From: Arthrobacter sp. StoSoilA2
Lineage (GTDB): Bacteria; Actinomycetota; Actinomycetes; Actinomycetales; Micrococcaceae
Reading direction: 5' to 3'
Length of the DNA: 64,000 bases
Assembly (NCBI RefSeq): GCF_019977195.1
Contig: NZ_AP024643.1
Coordinates: forward strand, 2,294,001 to 2,358,000
The notes below the pieces were generated by a model. The model searched no databases. It had not been told where the DNA came from and saw nothing but the letters and a program-made list of their open reading frames with translations. Positions 44,362 to 52,238 of the stretch are shown piece after piece. The position numbers and the translations under genes were made by a program. How positions within the stretch are numbered: the stretch's first letter is position 1; the number at the start of each line of letters is the position of its first letter.

Positions 44362-44384
44362 CCCCCTCGACAGAGGGGGTTTTT
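44362..44384 (+). terminator. Rho-independent terminator after the tRNA fragment
   Basis: CCCCCTC-GACA-GAGGGGG with TTTTT; the usual position for a terminator of a tRNA gene. Confidence 0.88.
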
Positions 44385-45003
44385 GCTTCAACGTGTTCAC
44401 ATATCTTGTGGTCAGTCCCTCTGACTCTGGTTCGCGGCCTGGCCTGGCCGCCGCGAGGGCCTATTCGGGCGTGTGTGGGGGCGGGGTGAGCGTCCTGGCT
44501 GACGGACGCTGCGCCGGCTTTGAGATAGGGGTGTGTGGTTCGTCGTTCCTGATGCTGTCGGGTTGGTCGTGGGTGGCCAACACCTATTCATGCTTTCGGG
44601 CCACGCTCACAACATGATGTCGGTACCTAAGGCGTGGAGCGTTTTCGGAAAGTTCCGTCCGAGGTGCGGGTGTGGCTTGGTCCCCACAAGGGCTGGGCAG
44701 CGAGGGGCGATGTTCTGTAGCGGCGTGCTCCTGACCGTCTGTTCTTGGTTTTAAGGGCATGAACTTTCATTGGGTGTCCGCTGGCTGCATGACCTCTGAC
44801 TGGTCAGCGCGGAGAAGGCCTTTGACACGGTCTCATCGATGGATTCTTTGAAGGGACAGAGGTCCGTTTGCATTCACGCCACATCGCTCTTGTGGCCGAG
44901 AGACCTCAAACAACACAACACGATCGTGTTTCGGGCGGACTTTCTTTTCGGGGGAGTTTTTGCCTTCTCCGATGCATCAGCATGGGCGGTGTCGAGGAGT
45001 GAA

Positions 45004-45148
45004 CCAGCGCTGTCTCGACAAGCTAAAGTCTTATGAGACATTTGGCGGTGACACTTCAGGAGGTTGCCGGTTGGATCCCGAAGCCCTGAATTCCGGGACT
45101 TTGTCCCAGCGCTTTGTCTCAATAAGTCATCTCACCGTAAAGTGTCTC
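45004..45148. repeat. res-like site with repeated TGTCTC elements
   Basis: TGTCTCGACAAG (45011-45022), inverted CTTATGAGACA (45030-45040), TGTCTCAATAAG (45115-45126) and TGTCTC (45143-45148). Two of these are preceded by the same CCAGCGCT. The array ends 24 bp before the truncated serine recombinase, as expected for a resolvase's own res site. Confidence 0.5.
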
Positions 45149-45171
45149 GCTGGCCTAGTGCGGGGGAGTTG

Positions 45172-45270
45172 ATGAGGCAGAATTGCGGAATGAGAATGCT
45201 CGGATACACGCGAGTCAGCACGGCCGCCCAGGATGCACAGCTGCAGCTCGATTCGTTAGCCTCGGCTCGT
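45172..45270 (+). pseudogene. N-terminal remnant of a serine recombinase (resolvase)
   Basis: From ATG 45172 (or 45190) the product reads MRMLGYTRVSTAAQDAQLQL, with the catalytic Ser in RVSTAAQD, the start of Tn3-type resolvases/invertases. After about 30 residues the frame loses homology. The catalytic-domain remainder and HTH are gone. Confidence 0.7.
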
Positions 45271-45371
45271 AAGCCTGACGCCGCAAGTTGGGCCGCGCTC
45301 CGGTCATCTCCCTTGGCAACACCAGCTCTGGCCGAGGCAAACGCAACAGGTTGGATCCCGGGAAGGTCGCT

Positions 45372-46397
45372 TCAGTTTCGCAGTGATGCGGTAGTTGTCG
45401 ATTCTCGCAGGAGGAGGGCGGGTCGAACCTTGGAGTCTCGGACGACTGTGTCTCCGGTGAGACGCTGTTGGAGCAGTTCGAAAGCTCTTAGTCCGAGGTC
45501 TTGGAAATCAGGTGCGACGGTGGCTAATGATGGCCACGTAAATTCGCTGAAGGGCTGATTGTCCCAGCCGATGATTGATACGTCTTCCGGGACCCGCACG
45601 CCCTTCTCATGGAGGGCCCGAAGCGCGGCGAGAGCGAGCCCATCGTTGGAGCAGAAGATAGCGGTCACTGAAGGGTCCGCTGCTATGCGAAGTCCTTGCT
45701 CGTAGCCGGACTTTGCTGCGCGGGAGGCTTTGAGGACGGGTGGCGGGGTGATGTCGGCATCTGTAAGCGCGTCGTGCCAGCCTTGGTAGCGTCCCGAGAA
45801 CTGGGTTAGGGGAAACAAGCCGAGGTGGTGCACGGTTCTGTGTCCAAGGCTCAGCAGGTGCTCTGTAGCTTGACGACCCGCGGCGTACTCGTCGATGAAG
45901 GCGTATGGGAAACCTGGCTGGCCTACGGGAAAGCCGGAGGCCGCCACCGTCGGGATGGAGGACGGGAGTTGTTTCAGGACTTCGGCGGCTGAAGGGTCGA
46001 AGTCCAAGACGATGATCCCAGCGAGTTGCTGCTGGAGGGTGCCTTCCAAGGCTGCTTGGACGTCTGCAACGTCTGCAGATTTGACGGCCGATATGACGAC
46101 GGAATAGCCCGCTGCCTGGGCGGCCTCCTCGATGCCGGCCAAGGTGTTGGCGTAGCCGTATGCTGCTGTGCTGGCCGCGAAGATGGCGATCATAGTTTTC
46201 GTTCCGCTGCGAAGGCTGCGTGCCAGCGAGCTGGGACGGTAGTCCAGTTCCTTGATGGCAGCCTCGACGCGCTCCCTCAGGCCTTGGCTTACGGGGATGT
46301 TCCCGGTGAGGACACGCGAAACGGTGGGAACAGAGACCCCCGCCAGGCGTGCGACGTCGGCAATGACAGGTTTGCGGGAATCGTTGGCGATCGTCAT
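45372..46397 (-). CDS. LacI-family regulator of the glycan operon
   Basis: 341 residues from ATG 46397. N-terminal LacI HTH (VIADVARLAGVSVPTVSRVL) with hinge helix (SSLARSLRSG), then a periplasmic-binding-like effector domain (FCSNDGLALAALRALHEKG, VPEDVSIIGWDNQPFSEFTWP). It lies after yesL on the same strand, 38 bp apart, both transcribed away from the sugar operon. Perfect palindrome 47143-47156 between the divergent units is its likely operator. Effector is probably a released sugar. Confidence 0.92.
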   Translation of the reverse strand: MTIANDSRKPVIADVARLAGVSVPTVSRVLTGNIPVSQGLRERVEAAIKELDYRPSSLARSLRSGTKTMIAIFAASTAAYGYANTLAGIEEAAQAAGYSVVISAVKSADVADVQAALEGTLQQQLAGIIVLDFDPSAAEVLKQLPSSIPTVAASGFPVGQPGFPYAFIDEYAAGRQATEHLLSLGHRTVHHLGLFPLTQFSGRYQGWHDALTDADITPPPVLKASRAAKSGYEQGLRIAADPSVTAIFCSNDGLALAALRALHEKGVRVPEDVSIIGWDNQPFSEFTWPSLATVAPDFQDLGLRAFELLQQRLTGDTVVRDSKVRPALLLRESTTTASLRN

Positions 46398-46435
46398 GGC
46401 ATCCTTGCTCTCAAGATAGTGTTCGTCTGTCCGAT

Positions 46436-47059
46436 TCAGCCCCCTTGGCGGCTACGGGCATCTGCTGGCCTTCGAACCAGCAGCCATGCCAGTAGCGCCG
46501 GTACCAGGCCGCTGAACACTGGTATTAGTGTAGGCAGGCGGAGCGCGAGAACTCCCCAAGTGGCCAAGGCAATGACCGCTGCGGCGAGGAACAGTGGCTT
46601 TTTGAAGACGATGCGCATTCCTTCTTCCCAAAGGTCCCGGGCCCCGGTGTCCGGGCCTGCATTCATTGCGCCTCCTAGCACCGCGAGATAGACGGCAGCT
46701 GCTGCACCGCATATGGGTATCAGTACGCATAAAGCCAATGTGCCGAGCATCCCGGGAGTGGAAAGCCAAAACAGAATGGCGAAGGTGGCTGCGGCCGCGA
46801 ACGCCGTGGCAAGGATGCCCCACCAGCCAACACGCCTCCACGCCCAGACAAATTCCCTAAGGAAACGCCGTGTGGTGCCGGGCCTATGGTCAAGTACCAC
46901 CTGTTGGAAGGCCCGTTGCAAAGCAATTGCTGCGGGAAAAGCCGTCAGCAACGGAATGCTGGCGACCAGGAACAGTAGCTGGAGCAGCAGAACCTCGCCG
47001 GTGACCTCGAATGCGTTTGTAACGGCAGCTCCTTTGGAGCGGTTCTGTTCCTTGTTCAT
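46436..47059 (-). CDS. YesL-type DUF624 membrane protein
   Basis: 207 residues from ATG 47059 behind GGAAAGATGG. About five membrane helices (VLLLQLLFLVASIPLLTAFP, GWWGILATAFAAAATFAILF, LALCVLIPICGAAAAVYLAV, ALATWGVLALRLP). DUF624/YesL proteins are regularly found beside ABC sugar importers and carbohydrate regulators. They are thought to assist the importer, but no activity is known. Same transcription unit as lacI. Confidence 0.85.
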   Translation of the reverse strand: MNKEQNRSKGAAVTNAFEVTGEVLLLQLLFLVASIPLLTAFPAAIALQRAFQQVVLDHRPGTTRRFLREFVWAWRRVGWWGILATAFAAAATFAILFWLSTPGMLGTLALCVLIPICGAAAAVYLAVLGGAMNAGPDTGARDLWEEGMRIVFKKPLFLAAAVIALATWGVLALRLPTLIPVFSGLVPALLAWLLVRRPADARSRQGG

Positions 47060-47142
47060 GCGTCCATCTTTCCGTCTGCTTCGTTGCTGACGATACGCCT
47101 GTGGAGTTCCCGGAGGCCTCCAAAAAATGTGACTTGCATCGC

Positions 47143-47156
47143 TGATATCGATATCA
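47143..47156. promoter_or_regulatory. LacI operator between lacI/yesL and the glycan operon
   Basis: TGATATCGATATCA, a perfect 14-bp palindrome. It sits between a -35-like TTGCAT (47134-47139) and a -10-like TACACT (47157-47162), 17 bp apart, so repressor binding would block the operon promoter. A near-copy lies at 58819-58832. Confidence 0.7.
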
Positions 47157-47210
47157 TACACTGATTCCACTCGCCGTCCACCGTTGGATGGCTCACTCAG
47201 GAGGATTGAT

Positions 47211-48491
47211 ATGGCACGTCGACGTGCAGCAGGTTTTCTTGCGCTGGCAGTGGCTGGCACTCTGGCTCTCAGCGCATGCGGCTCCGGCGGATCGTCCAGC
47301 GCCCCCGCATCCAACCCGGCTGAAGTAACGGGTACGCTCCGGGTCCTGGTTCCCAGCTACCCGGCAAGCAATGAGGGCAAAGCCGCTCTCGCAAAGGTTG
47401 TCTCAGCGTTCAATGCGAAGTACCCCAAGGTCACTGTTGAACCGGACTTCGCCACGTTCGACACGCTGAACCAGAAGATTTCCACGTCCATCGCTGGCGG
47501 CCAGGGCTATGACGTCCTGGTGACGGGTATCGGGTGGGTACCGCCTTTTGCGGCGAAGAATGTTTTCGAGGACTTGTCTACTTTTGGAGCCTCAGGTGAC
47601 TCCCTTGGAAAGTCGACCAACCCGGCGCTTGTCCCGGCCTCAGAGTTCAAGGGCAAGGTGTACGCGGTCCCCCTGATCGCCGGCCCCAAGCCGCTGGCTC
47701 TGCGTAAGTCGCTGTTCCAGAAGGCTGGGCTGGATCCGAGCAAGCCCCCGACAACCATGGAGGAGATCAAGGCCGCGGCCGAGAAGCTGAGCGTCAAGGA
47801 CGCTGCCGGCAACATCACCCAGGCTGGCTTCGATTTCTGGGCAGGACCGGGCGGCTACCGCCAGGACTTCGTTGCCTTGCTCGGGTCTTTGGGCAAGCCG
47901 CTATACGACGGTGAAGGCAAGCCTCAGTTTGCCGGCTCCGAGGGCGCTCAGACCCTGGAGTGGATGAAGAGCATGGTCAACAACGTGCAGAAGTATGGTG
48001 CGCAGAATGCCGCGAAGTCGCCCTTGGTCAACACCGGGGAAGCAGCAATGGGCTTCACTGGCGGTTACATCGACTGCTCCGACAAGGGCGTGGGCAAGGC
48101 CACGTGCGATGACCTGGTCTACTTCAACCTCAAGGACAAGGAAGGCTCCATGTTCACCGGCGGCCAGCTGGCTTCGGTGGGTAAGAGCAGCAAGATCAAG
48201 TCTGCTGCCTGGGACTTCATTCAGGAACTGAGCAAGCCGGCGGCCGAATCGGATATCGCAACCTTGAACTTCGCCGTCCCGGCAGCCAAGGACGCCGCTG
48301 ACTCCACTGTTGTGAAATCCAACCCGGCAAGCACCTTCGTCGCGTCCAACCTCGGTGACGCGAAGTTCGAAGGAGGCGCTGCCAACTGGCTGGAACTGCG
48401 CGGAACGTTTGGAACAAGCCTCGATGACGCCTTGCTGGGCAAGAAGCCGGTCCAGGACACACTGATGGCATTGGAGCAGCAGTCCAAGTGA
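47211..48491 (+). CDS. ABC importer solute-binding lipoprotein of the glycan operon
   Basis: 426 residues from ATG 47211 behind GAGGATT. Signal peptide with lipobox LSAC (Cys about 23), serine/Ala linker, then a family-1 carbohydrate-binding fold (TLRVLVPSYPASNEGKAAL, YDVLVTGIGWVPPF, YAVPLIAGPKPLALRKSLF). First gene of the LacI-controlled operon. The stop overlaps the next start by 4 bp (GTGA). Likely ligand: a galactose/arabinose-containing oligosaccharide, inferred from the downstream enzymes. Confidence 0.93.
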   Translation: MARRRAAGFLALAVAGTLALSACGSGGSSSAPASNPAEVTGTLRVLVPSYPASNEGKAALAKVVSAFNAKYPKVTVEPDFATFDTLNQKISTSIAGGQGYDVLVTGIGWVPPFAAKNVFEDLSTFGASGDSLGKSTNPALVPASEFKGKVYAVPLIAGPKPLALRKSLFQKAGLDPSKPPTTMEEIKAAAEKLSVKDAAGNITQAGFDFWAGPGGYRQDFVALLGSLGKPLYDGEGKPQFAGSEGAQTLEWMKSMVNNVQKYGAQNAAKSPLVNTGEAAMGFTGGYIDCSDKGVGKATCDDLVYFNLKDKEGSMFTGGQLASVGKSSKIKSAAWDFIQELSKPAAESDIATLNFAVPAAKDAADSTVVKSNPASTFVASNLGDAKFEGGAANWLELRGTFGTSLDDALLGKKPVQDTLMALEQQSK

Positions 48492-49447
48492 GCACGCTCA
48501 AAGAACCAAAGACGGTGGCGCACGCGACGCGGGGCAGTAACGCCCGCGCCGTGCGCGCCACGGGGCGCCGCGGATCACGCCTGACCAGGCAGCAGTCACG
48601 GGCCGGCTGGTGGCTTCTGACGCCGGCACTGCTGCACTCAACGTTCTTCCTTGCCGTACCTGCCGTGGCTGCGTTGTTCCTCAGCTTCACCGACTACGAC
48701 TTTTCCGGGGCCTGGAAGCTGATTGGGGCGGAGAACTACATCGAGCTCTTCCAGGACACCCGTTTCCAGGCTGCACTGCGCAACACGATCGCCTACACGC
48801 TGGTAGTGGTTCCCTTGTCGATGGTCCTGGCACTGCTGATAGCGCTGGGCCTGAATCTGAAGATCCGGGGACTGGGCTTCTTCCGCACCGTCTACTACCT
48901 TCCTGTGGTTACCGCCACGGTTGCCGTGGCCTCGGTGTGGTTGTGGATCTATCACCCCAGCGCTGGTCTCGCCAACGCCGTCGGCAGCCTCTTCGGGCTC
49001 TCCCGCTCCGAATGGCTGAATGACCCAGGCATGGCACTTCCGGCATTGATGGCGGTCGGAATCTGGCAAGGACTCGGCGCCAAAATGATCGTCTACCTGG
49101 CTGCCCTGCAAGGCGTCTCCAAGGAACTTCTTGAGGCGGCCAACCTCGACGGAGCCAACCGCTGGCAGGTATTCCGCAATGTCATCTGGCCCGCCCTGGG
49201 ACCGGCACACTACTTCGTCCTCATCACCGCGATCGTGCAGACCTTCCAGGTTTTCGACCTCGTCTTCGTCATGACCAAGGGTGGTCCGGTCAACTCAACA
49301 ACCGTTCTGACCTTCGACATCTACAACAACGCTTTCGAAGGCCTCCGGCTGGGCTACGCGTCCGCTGAGACGGTCATCATGCTCATACTCGTTGCGGTCT
49401 TCATCTATCTGGGCGGCCGTTCGCAAAGGAAAAACCAGGATGCATAG
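48488..49447 (+). CDS. ABC sugar permease, MalF-like (glycan operon)
   Basis: 319 residues from GTG 48488, overlapping the binding-protein stop. Basic N-tail of 35 residues, six helices; EAA loop EAANLDGANRWQVF near residue 218. Pairs with the next permease; overlaps it by 8 bp. Confidence 0.93.
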   Translation: MSTLKEPKTVAHATRGSNARAVRATGRRGSRLTRQQSRAGWWLLTPALLHSTFFLAVPAVAALFLSFTDYDFSGAWKLIGAENYIELFQDTRFQAALRNTIAYTLVVVPLSMVLALLIALGLNLKIRGLGFFRTVYYLPVVTATVAVASVWLWIYHPSAGLANAVGSLFGLSRSEWLNDPGMALPALMAVGIWQGLGAKMIVYLAALQGVSKELLEAANLDGANRWQVFRNVIWPALGPAHYFVLITAIVQTFQVFDLVFVMTKGGPVNSTTVLTFDIYNNAFEGLRLGYASAETVIMLILVAVFIYLGGRSQRKNQDA

Positions 49448-50309
49448 CAAAAAGCTCACGCCCGGCCGGGTAGTTCTGTACGCAGTACTGCTGCTGGGCT
49501 CGGTAGTGATGATCGGACCGTTCATCTGGATGATCCTGACCGCGCTGAAGTCCACTGGGGAAGTCAGCACCTTCTCGTGGCTGCCCACACAGTTCCACTG
49601 GGAAAATTTTGCAGAGGCCATGAACGCCGCACCCTTCCTGCGGTACTTCGGAAACAGCCTCCTGCTGACCCTGGGTGAAACGGCCCTGACCCTGGTGTTC
49701 TGCACCATGGCCGGATACGCCCTCGCCAAGGCGCCCATCAGGGGAGCCAAAGGACTGCTGAACTACTTCATCGCCCTGATGATGGTTCCCTTCCAGATCA
49801 TCCTGGTTCCGCTGTTCCTGCTGGTGAAGTCCATCCCGCTCTTTGGCGGCAACGACATCTTCGGCCAAGGCGGCACCGGATGGCTGAACACCTGGTGGGC
49901 CTTGATCATCCCGCTCGCCATTGCACCCCTGTACACGTTCCTGGCACGTCAGTTCTACGTGACCTTGCCCTCGGAACTGGCCGACGCCGCCAGGGTCGAC
50001 GGTCTCGGCGAGTTCGGAATCTTCTTCCGCATCATGACACCTCTGATCAAACCCGCATTGGTCACCATCGGCGTCTTCCAAATCGAAGCAGCCTGGAACA
50101 GTTTCCTGTGGCCCCTGATCGTTACCAACTCCGATGAGCTCAGGCCCCTGCAGGTCGGGCTGGCGATCTTCTCCCAAGACCCCCTGAACGTCCAGTGGCC
50201 CTACCTGATGGCTGGGGCAACCCTGGCCACCCTTCCGATGATCGTCCTGTTCATCTTCGCCCAGCGCAGGTTCGTTGAAGGCATGGCCAGCGCAGGGCTC
50301 AAGGGCTGA
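49440..50309 (+). CDS. ABC sugar permease, MalG-like (glycan operon)
   Basis: 289 residues from ATG 49440. Six helices starting at residue 12 (VVLYAVLLLGSVVMIGPFIW). EAA-type loop ADAARVDGLGEFGIFFRIM near residue 180. Completes the importer membrane part. No ATP-binding subunit gene follows; a shared ATPase is needed. Confidence 0.93.
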   Translation: MHSKKLTPGRVVLYAVLLLGSVVMIGPFIWMILTALKSTGEVSTFSWLPTQFHWENFAEAMNAAPFLRYFGNSLLLTLGETALTLVFCTMAGYALAKAPIRGAKGLLNYFIALMMVPFQIILVPLFLLVKSIPLFGGNDIFGQGGTGWLNTWWALIIPLAIAPLYTFLARQFYVTLPSELADAARVDGLGEFGIFFRIMTPLIKPALVTIGVFQIEAAWNSFLWPLIVTNSDELRPLQVGLAIFSQDPLNVQWPYLMAGATLATLPMIVLFIFAQRRFVEGMASAGLKG

Positions 50310-50340
50310 CACAATCCTCCTCCCACACTCAAGGAATCAC

Positions 50341-51186
50341 ATGATCACGCCGTCGGCGTCCACGTTAGGCGCGCCCGGAACACCATTGCCGGTCGTGCTG
50401 AGATGGCTCAAAGATGTCCAATTTCCTGGCATCGAACTGCGGCTGGCGCCCGGAGAAGCGGCCGATCCTAACCTCGACAGGCAGGCCCGGGAGGCACTCA
50501 GAAAGGCAATAGAAGCCGCCGGTATCAAGGTGACGTCCATCGCGAGCTATGTCCAAGTAGCCGCGGCGGGCAAGGACGAAACCGTTATCCGCGAGCTCAT
50601 CCAAGCCCTGGACTTCGGCCGGGACCTCGGCGCACACATGGTTCGCGTGTTCCCCGGAGCCGAGACAGCTCCCGCCCCGTTCAACACCGCACCGGCCCTG
50701 CTGGAACCTGCAGACGTTGTTGATGAACGCGCCGCCCGGCGGCTCACAAGCGTGAGCGCATATGGCGACGTCGTAGGCGTCATGCCAGTGCTCGAAACGC
50801 ACGACTCGCACCCGACAGGGGCCGACATCGCGCGAATCCTCGCACGTGTCCAAGGCACCGTCGGCGTCGTCTGGGACCTCCTACACCCCTGGCGGGTCGG
50901 CGAGGCGCTGGAAGACACCTGGAAGTCACTCCGGCCTTGGTTTTCCACTGGCCGTGGAACCGTGCAAGTAAAGGACGCCGCACTGCCCGAAAGTACGCCC
51001 GAACTCCTTGGCGGCGGCAACCTTCCGCTCAACGATTTCGCCGAACTGCTGATCAACGAAAAATATCAAGGCACTGTCACGCTCGAATGGGAAAAGGCTT
51101 GGTACCCGCAGGTTCCGCAATTGGACCTGGCACTCAAATCCACCCGCACCTGGCTGGACCTGCACTGGCGAGGAGAAGAAAAGTGA
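50341..51186 (+). CDS. Sugar phosphate isomerase/epimerase-like TIM barrel (glycan operon)
   Basis: 281 residues from ATG 50341 with AAGGAAT upstream. AP-endonuclease-2 type TIM barrel: FPGIELRL at the N-terminus, MPVLETHDSHPTG (metal Glu), VVWDLLHPWR (Asp/His), VQVKDA and TLEWEKAW (C-terminal metal Glu). Likely isomerises or epimerises a sugar or sugar acid freed in this pathway. Stop overlaps the dehydrogenase start (GTGA). Different from the isomerase at 4564; the two share the fold but little sequence. Confidence 0.85.
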   Translation: MITPSASTLGAPGTPLPVVLRWLKDVQFPGIELRLAPGEAADPNLDRQAREALRKAIEAAGIKVTSIASYVQVAAAGKDETVIRELIQALDFGRDLGAHMVRVFPGAETAPAPFNTAPALLEPADVVDERAARRLTSVSAYGDVVGVMPVLETHDSHPTGADIARILARVQGTVGVVWDLLHPWRVGEALEDTWKSLRPWFSTGRGTVQVKDAALPESTPELLGGGNLPLNDFAELLINEKYQGTVTLEWEKAWYPQVPQLDLALKSTRTWLDLHWRGEEK

Positions 51187-52235
51187 GCGCTGCATTGCAC
51201 AGTAACGCCCAGCAAAAGGGACAGGCACTGTTTCGCCCACGAATCGGCCTGGCCATGCAGGACGCTGAACTGCGGGACGCCCTTTTTTCCAAACGGCTGC
51301 AGTCACGACTGGAAACCATCGGCGATTGCGATTTCAGCAACGTCATCCAGGACTTCAGCGCAGTCCCGGACAGCGTCCTTGATGGCATTGATGTCCTGTT
51401 TACGGGATGGTTCTCCCCACGCATTGATGCCGATGTTCTGGCACGCATGCCCCGGCTCCACCTCATTTCCCATGCCGGGGGCAGCGTCAAAGGACACGTC
51501 CTGCCCGAATGCTGGGAGCGGGGGATCACCGTCACGACAGCTGCGGAAGCCAATGCTATCCCGGTAGCCGAGTTCACCTTGGGGATGATCCTGCTCGCAG
51601 GAAAGTCAGCCGTCACCGCCAGCCGCCTGTACACGCAACGACAAACAAAAATCGACAGGGAAGCAGAGTTCCCCAGCTGCGGAAACTATGAACGGGCCGT
51701 GGGCATCGTCGGCGCGTCAACCATCGGACGGCTCGTGCTCGAACGCCTGCAACCGTTCGATTTCGACGTCTTCCTATACGACCCAACCATTACCGACGCC
51801 GAAGCACGCAGACTCGGCGCGAGGCCGGTCAGTCTCAACGAACTCATGGAATCAAGCGACATTGTGTCCCTGCACGCGCCCGTCCTTCCAGAGACCATCG
51901 GAATGATCGGGGCCAAACAATTGGCCGCCATGAAAGACGGTTCAACGTTGCTCAACACGGCCCGTGGCGAACTCGTGGACCAAGCAGCCCTGACCCGGGA
52001 GCTGCAGGCCGGCAGGATCAATGCCTACCTCGATGTGACCCATCCGGAACCACTCCCAGCCGGAGACCCCCTCTTTGCGTTGCCCAACGTCTGGCTGACG
52101 CCCCACATCGCAGGATCCATGGGCACCGAGCTGCACCGTCTCACCGCCTATGCATTGGACGAAGTCGAGCGCTACGCGGCAGGGCTATCTCCGAAGTTTC
52201 CCGTCGGCTTGTCCGACCTGGCAAGAATGGCTTAG
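51183..52235 (+). CDS. D-isomer 2-hydroxyacid dehydrogenase-type oxidoreductase
   Basis: 350 residues from GTG 51183. Rossmann NAD(P) site VGIVGASTIGRLVLERL (about residues 178-194, a GxSxIG variant), substrate and catalytic residues NTARGELVD (Arg), DVTHPEP (Glu) and LTPHIAGS (His). Reduces a 2-oxo acid or oxidises a 2-hydroxy acid. Coupled by overlap to the isomerase, so the two probably act in sequence on a sugar acid or hydroxypyruvate-like compound. Cytoplasmic. Confidence 0.88.
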   Translation: MSAALHSNAQQKGQALFRPRIGLAMQDAELRDALFSKRLQSRLETIGDCDFSNVIQDFSAVPDSVLDGIDVLFTGWFSPRIDADVLARMPRLHLISHAGGSVKGHVLPECWERGITVTTAAEANAIPVAEFTLGMILLAGKSAVTASRLYTQRQTKIDREAEFPSCGNYERAVGIVGASTIGRLVLERLQPFDFDVFLYDPTITDAEARRLGARPVSLNELMESSDIVSLHAPVLPETIGMIGAKQLAAMKDGSTLLNTARGELVDQAALTRELQAGRINAYLDVTHPEPLPAGDPLFALPNVWLTPHIAGSMGTELHRLTAYALDEVERYAAGLSPKFPVGLSDLARMA

Positions 52236-52238
52236 CAC

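Larger units (their letters stand above)
43923..45010. other. Mostly non-coding stretch around a tRNA remnant
   Basis: Apart from the tRNA 3' piece and terminator at 44334-44384 (listed), no supported gene was found. A 14-bp palindrome AACACGATCGTGTT lies at 44917-44930, without known partner. Confidence 0.4.

Noticed and set aside
44917..44930. 14-bp palindrome AACACGATCGTGTT
   Set aside because: Single copy, no gene with a start nearby and no second matching site; chance cannot be excluded.
16285..45300. Uniform sequencing error as explanation of the frameshifts
   Set aside because: About 35 kb of flanking metabolic genes are free of frameshifts, and several broken genes also lack whole ends, which indel errors cannot cause. 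Individual single-base shifts still need read support.
49401..50312. Reverse frame of 303 codons opposite the MalG-like permease
   Set aside because: Shadow of a membrane-protein gene; reverse product is Gln/Glu/Gly-rich without family.
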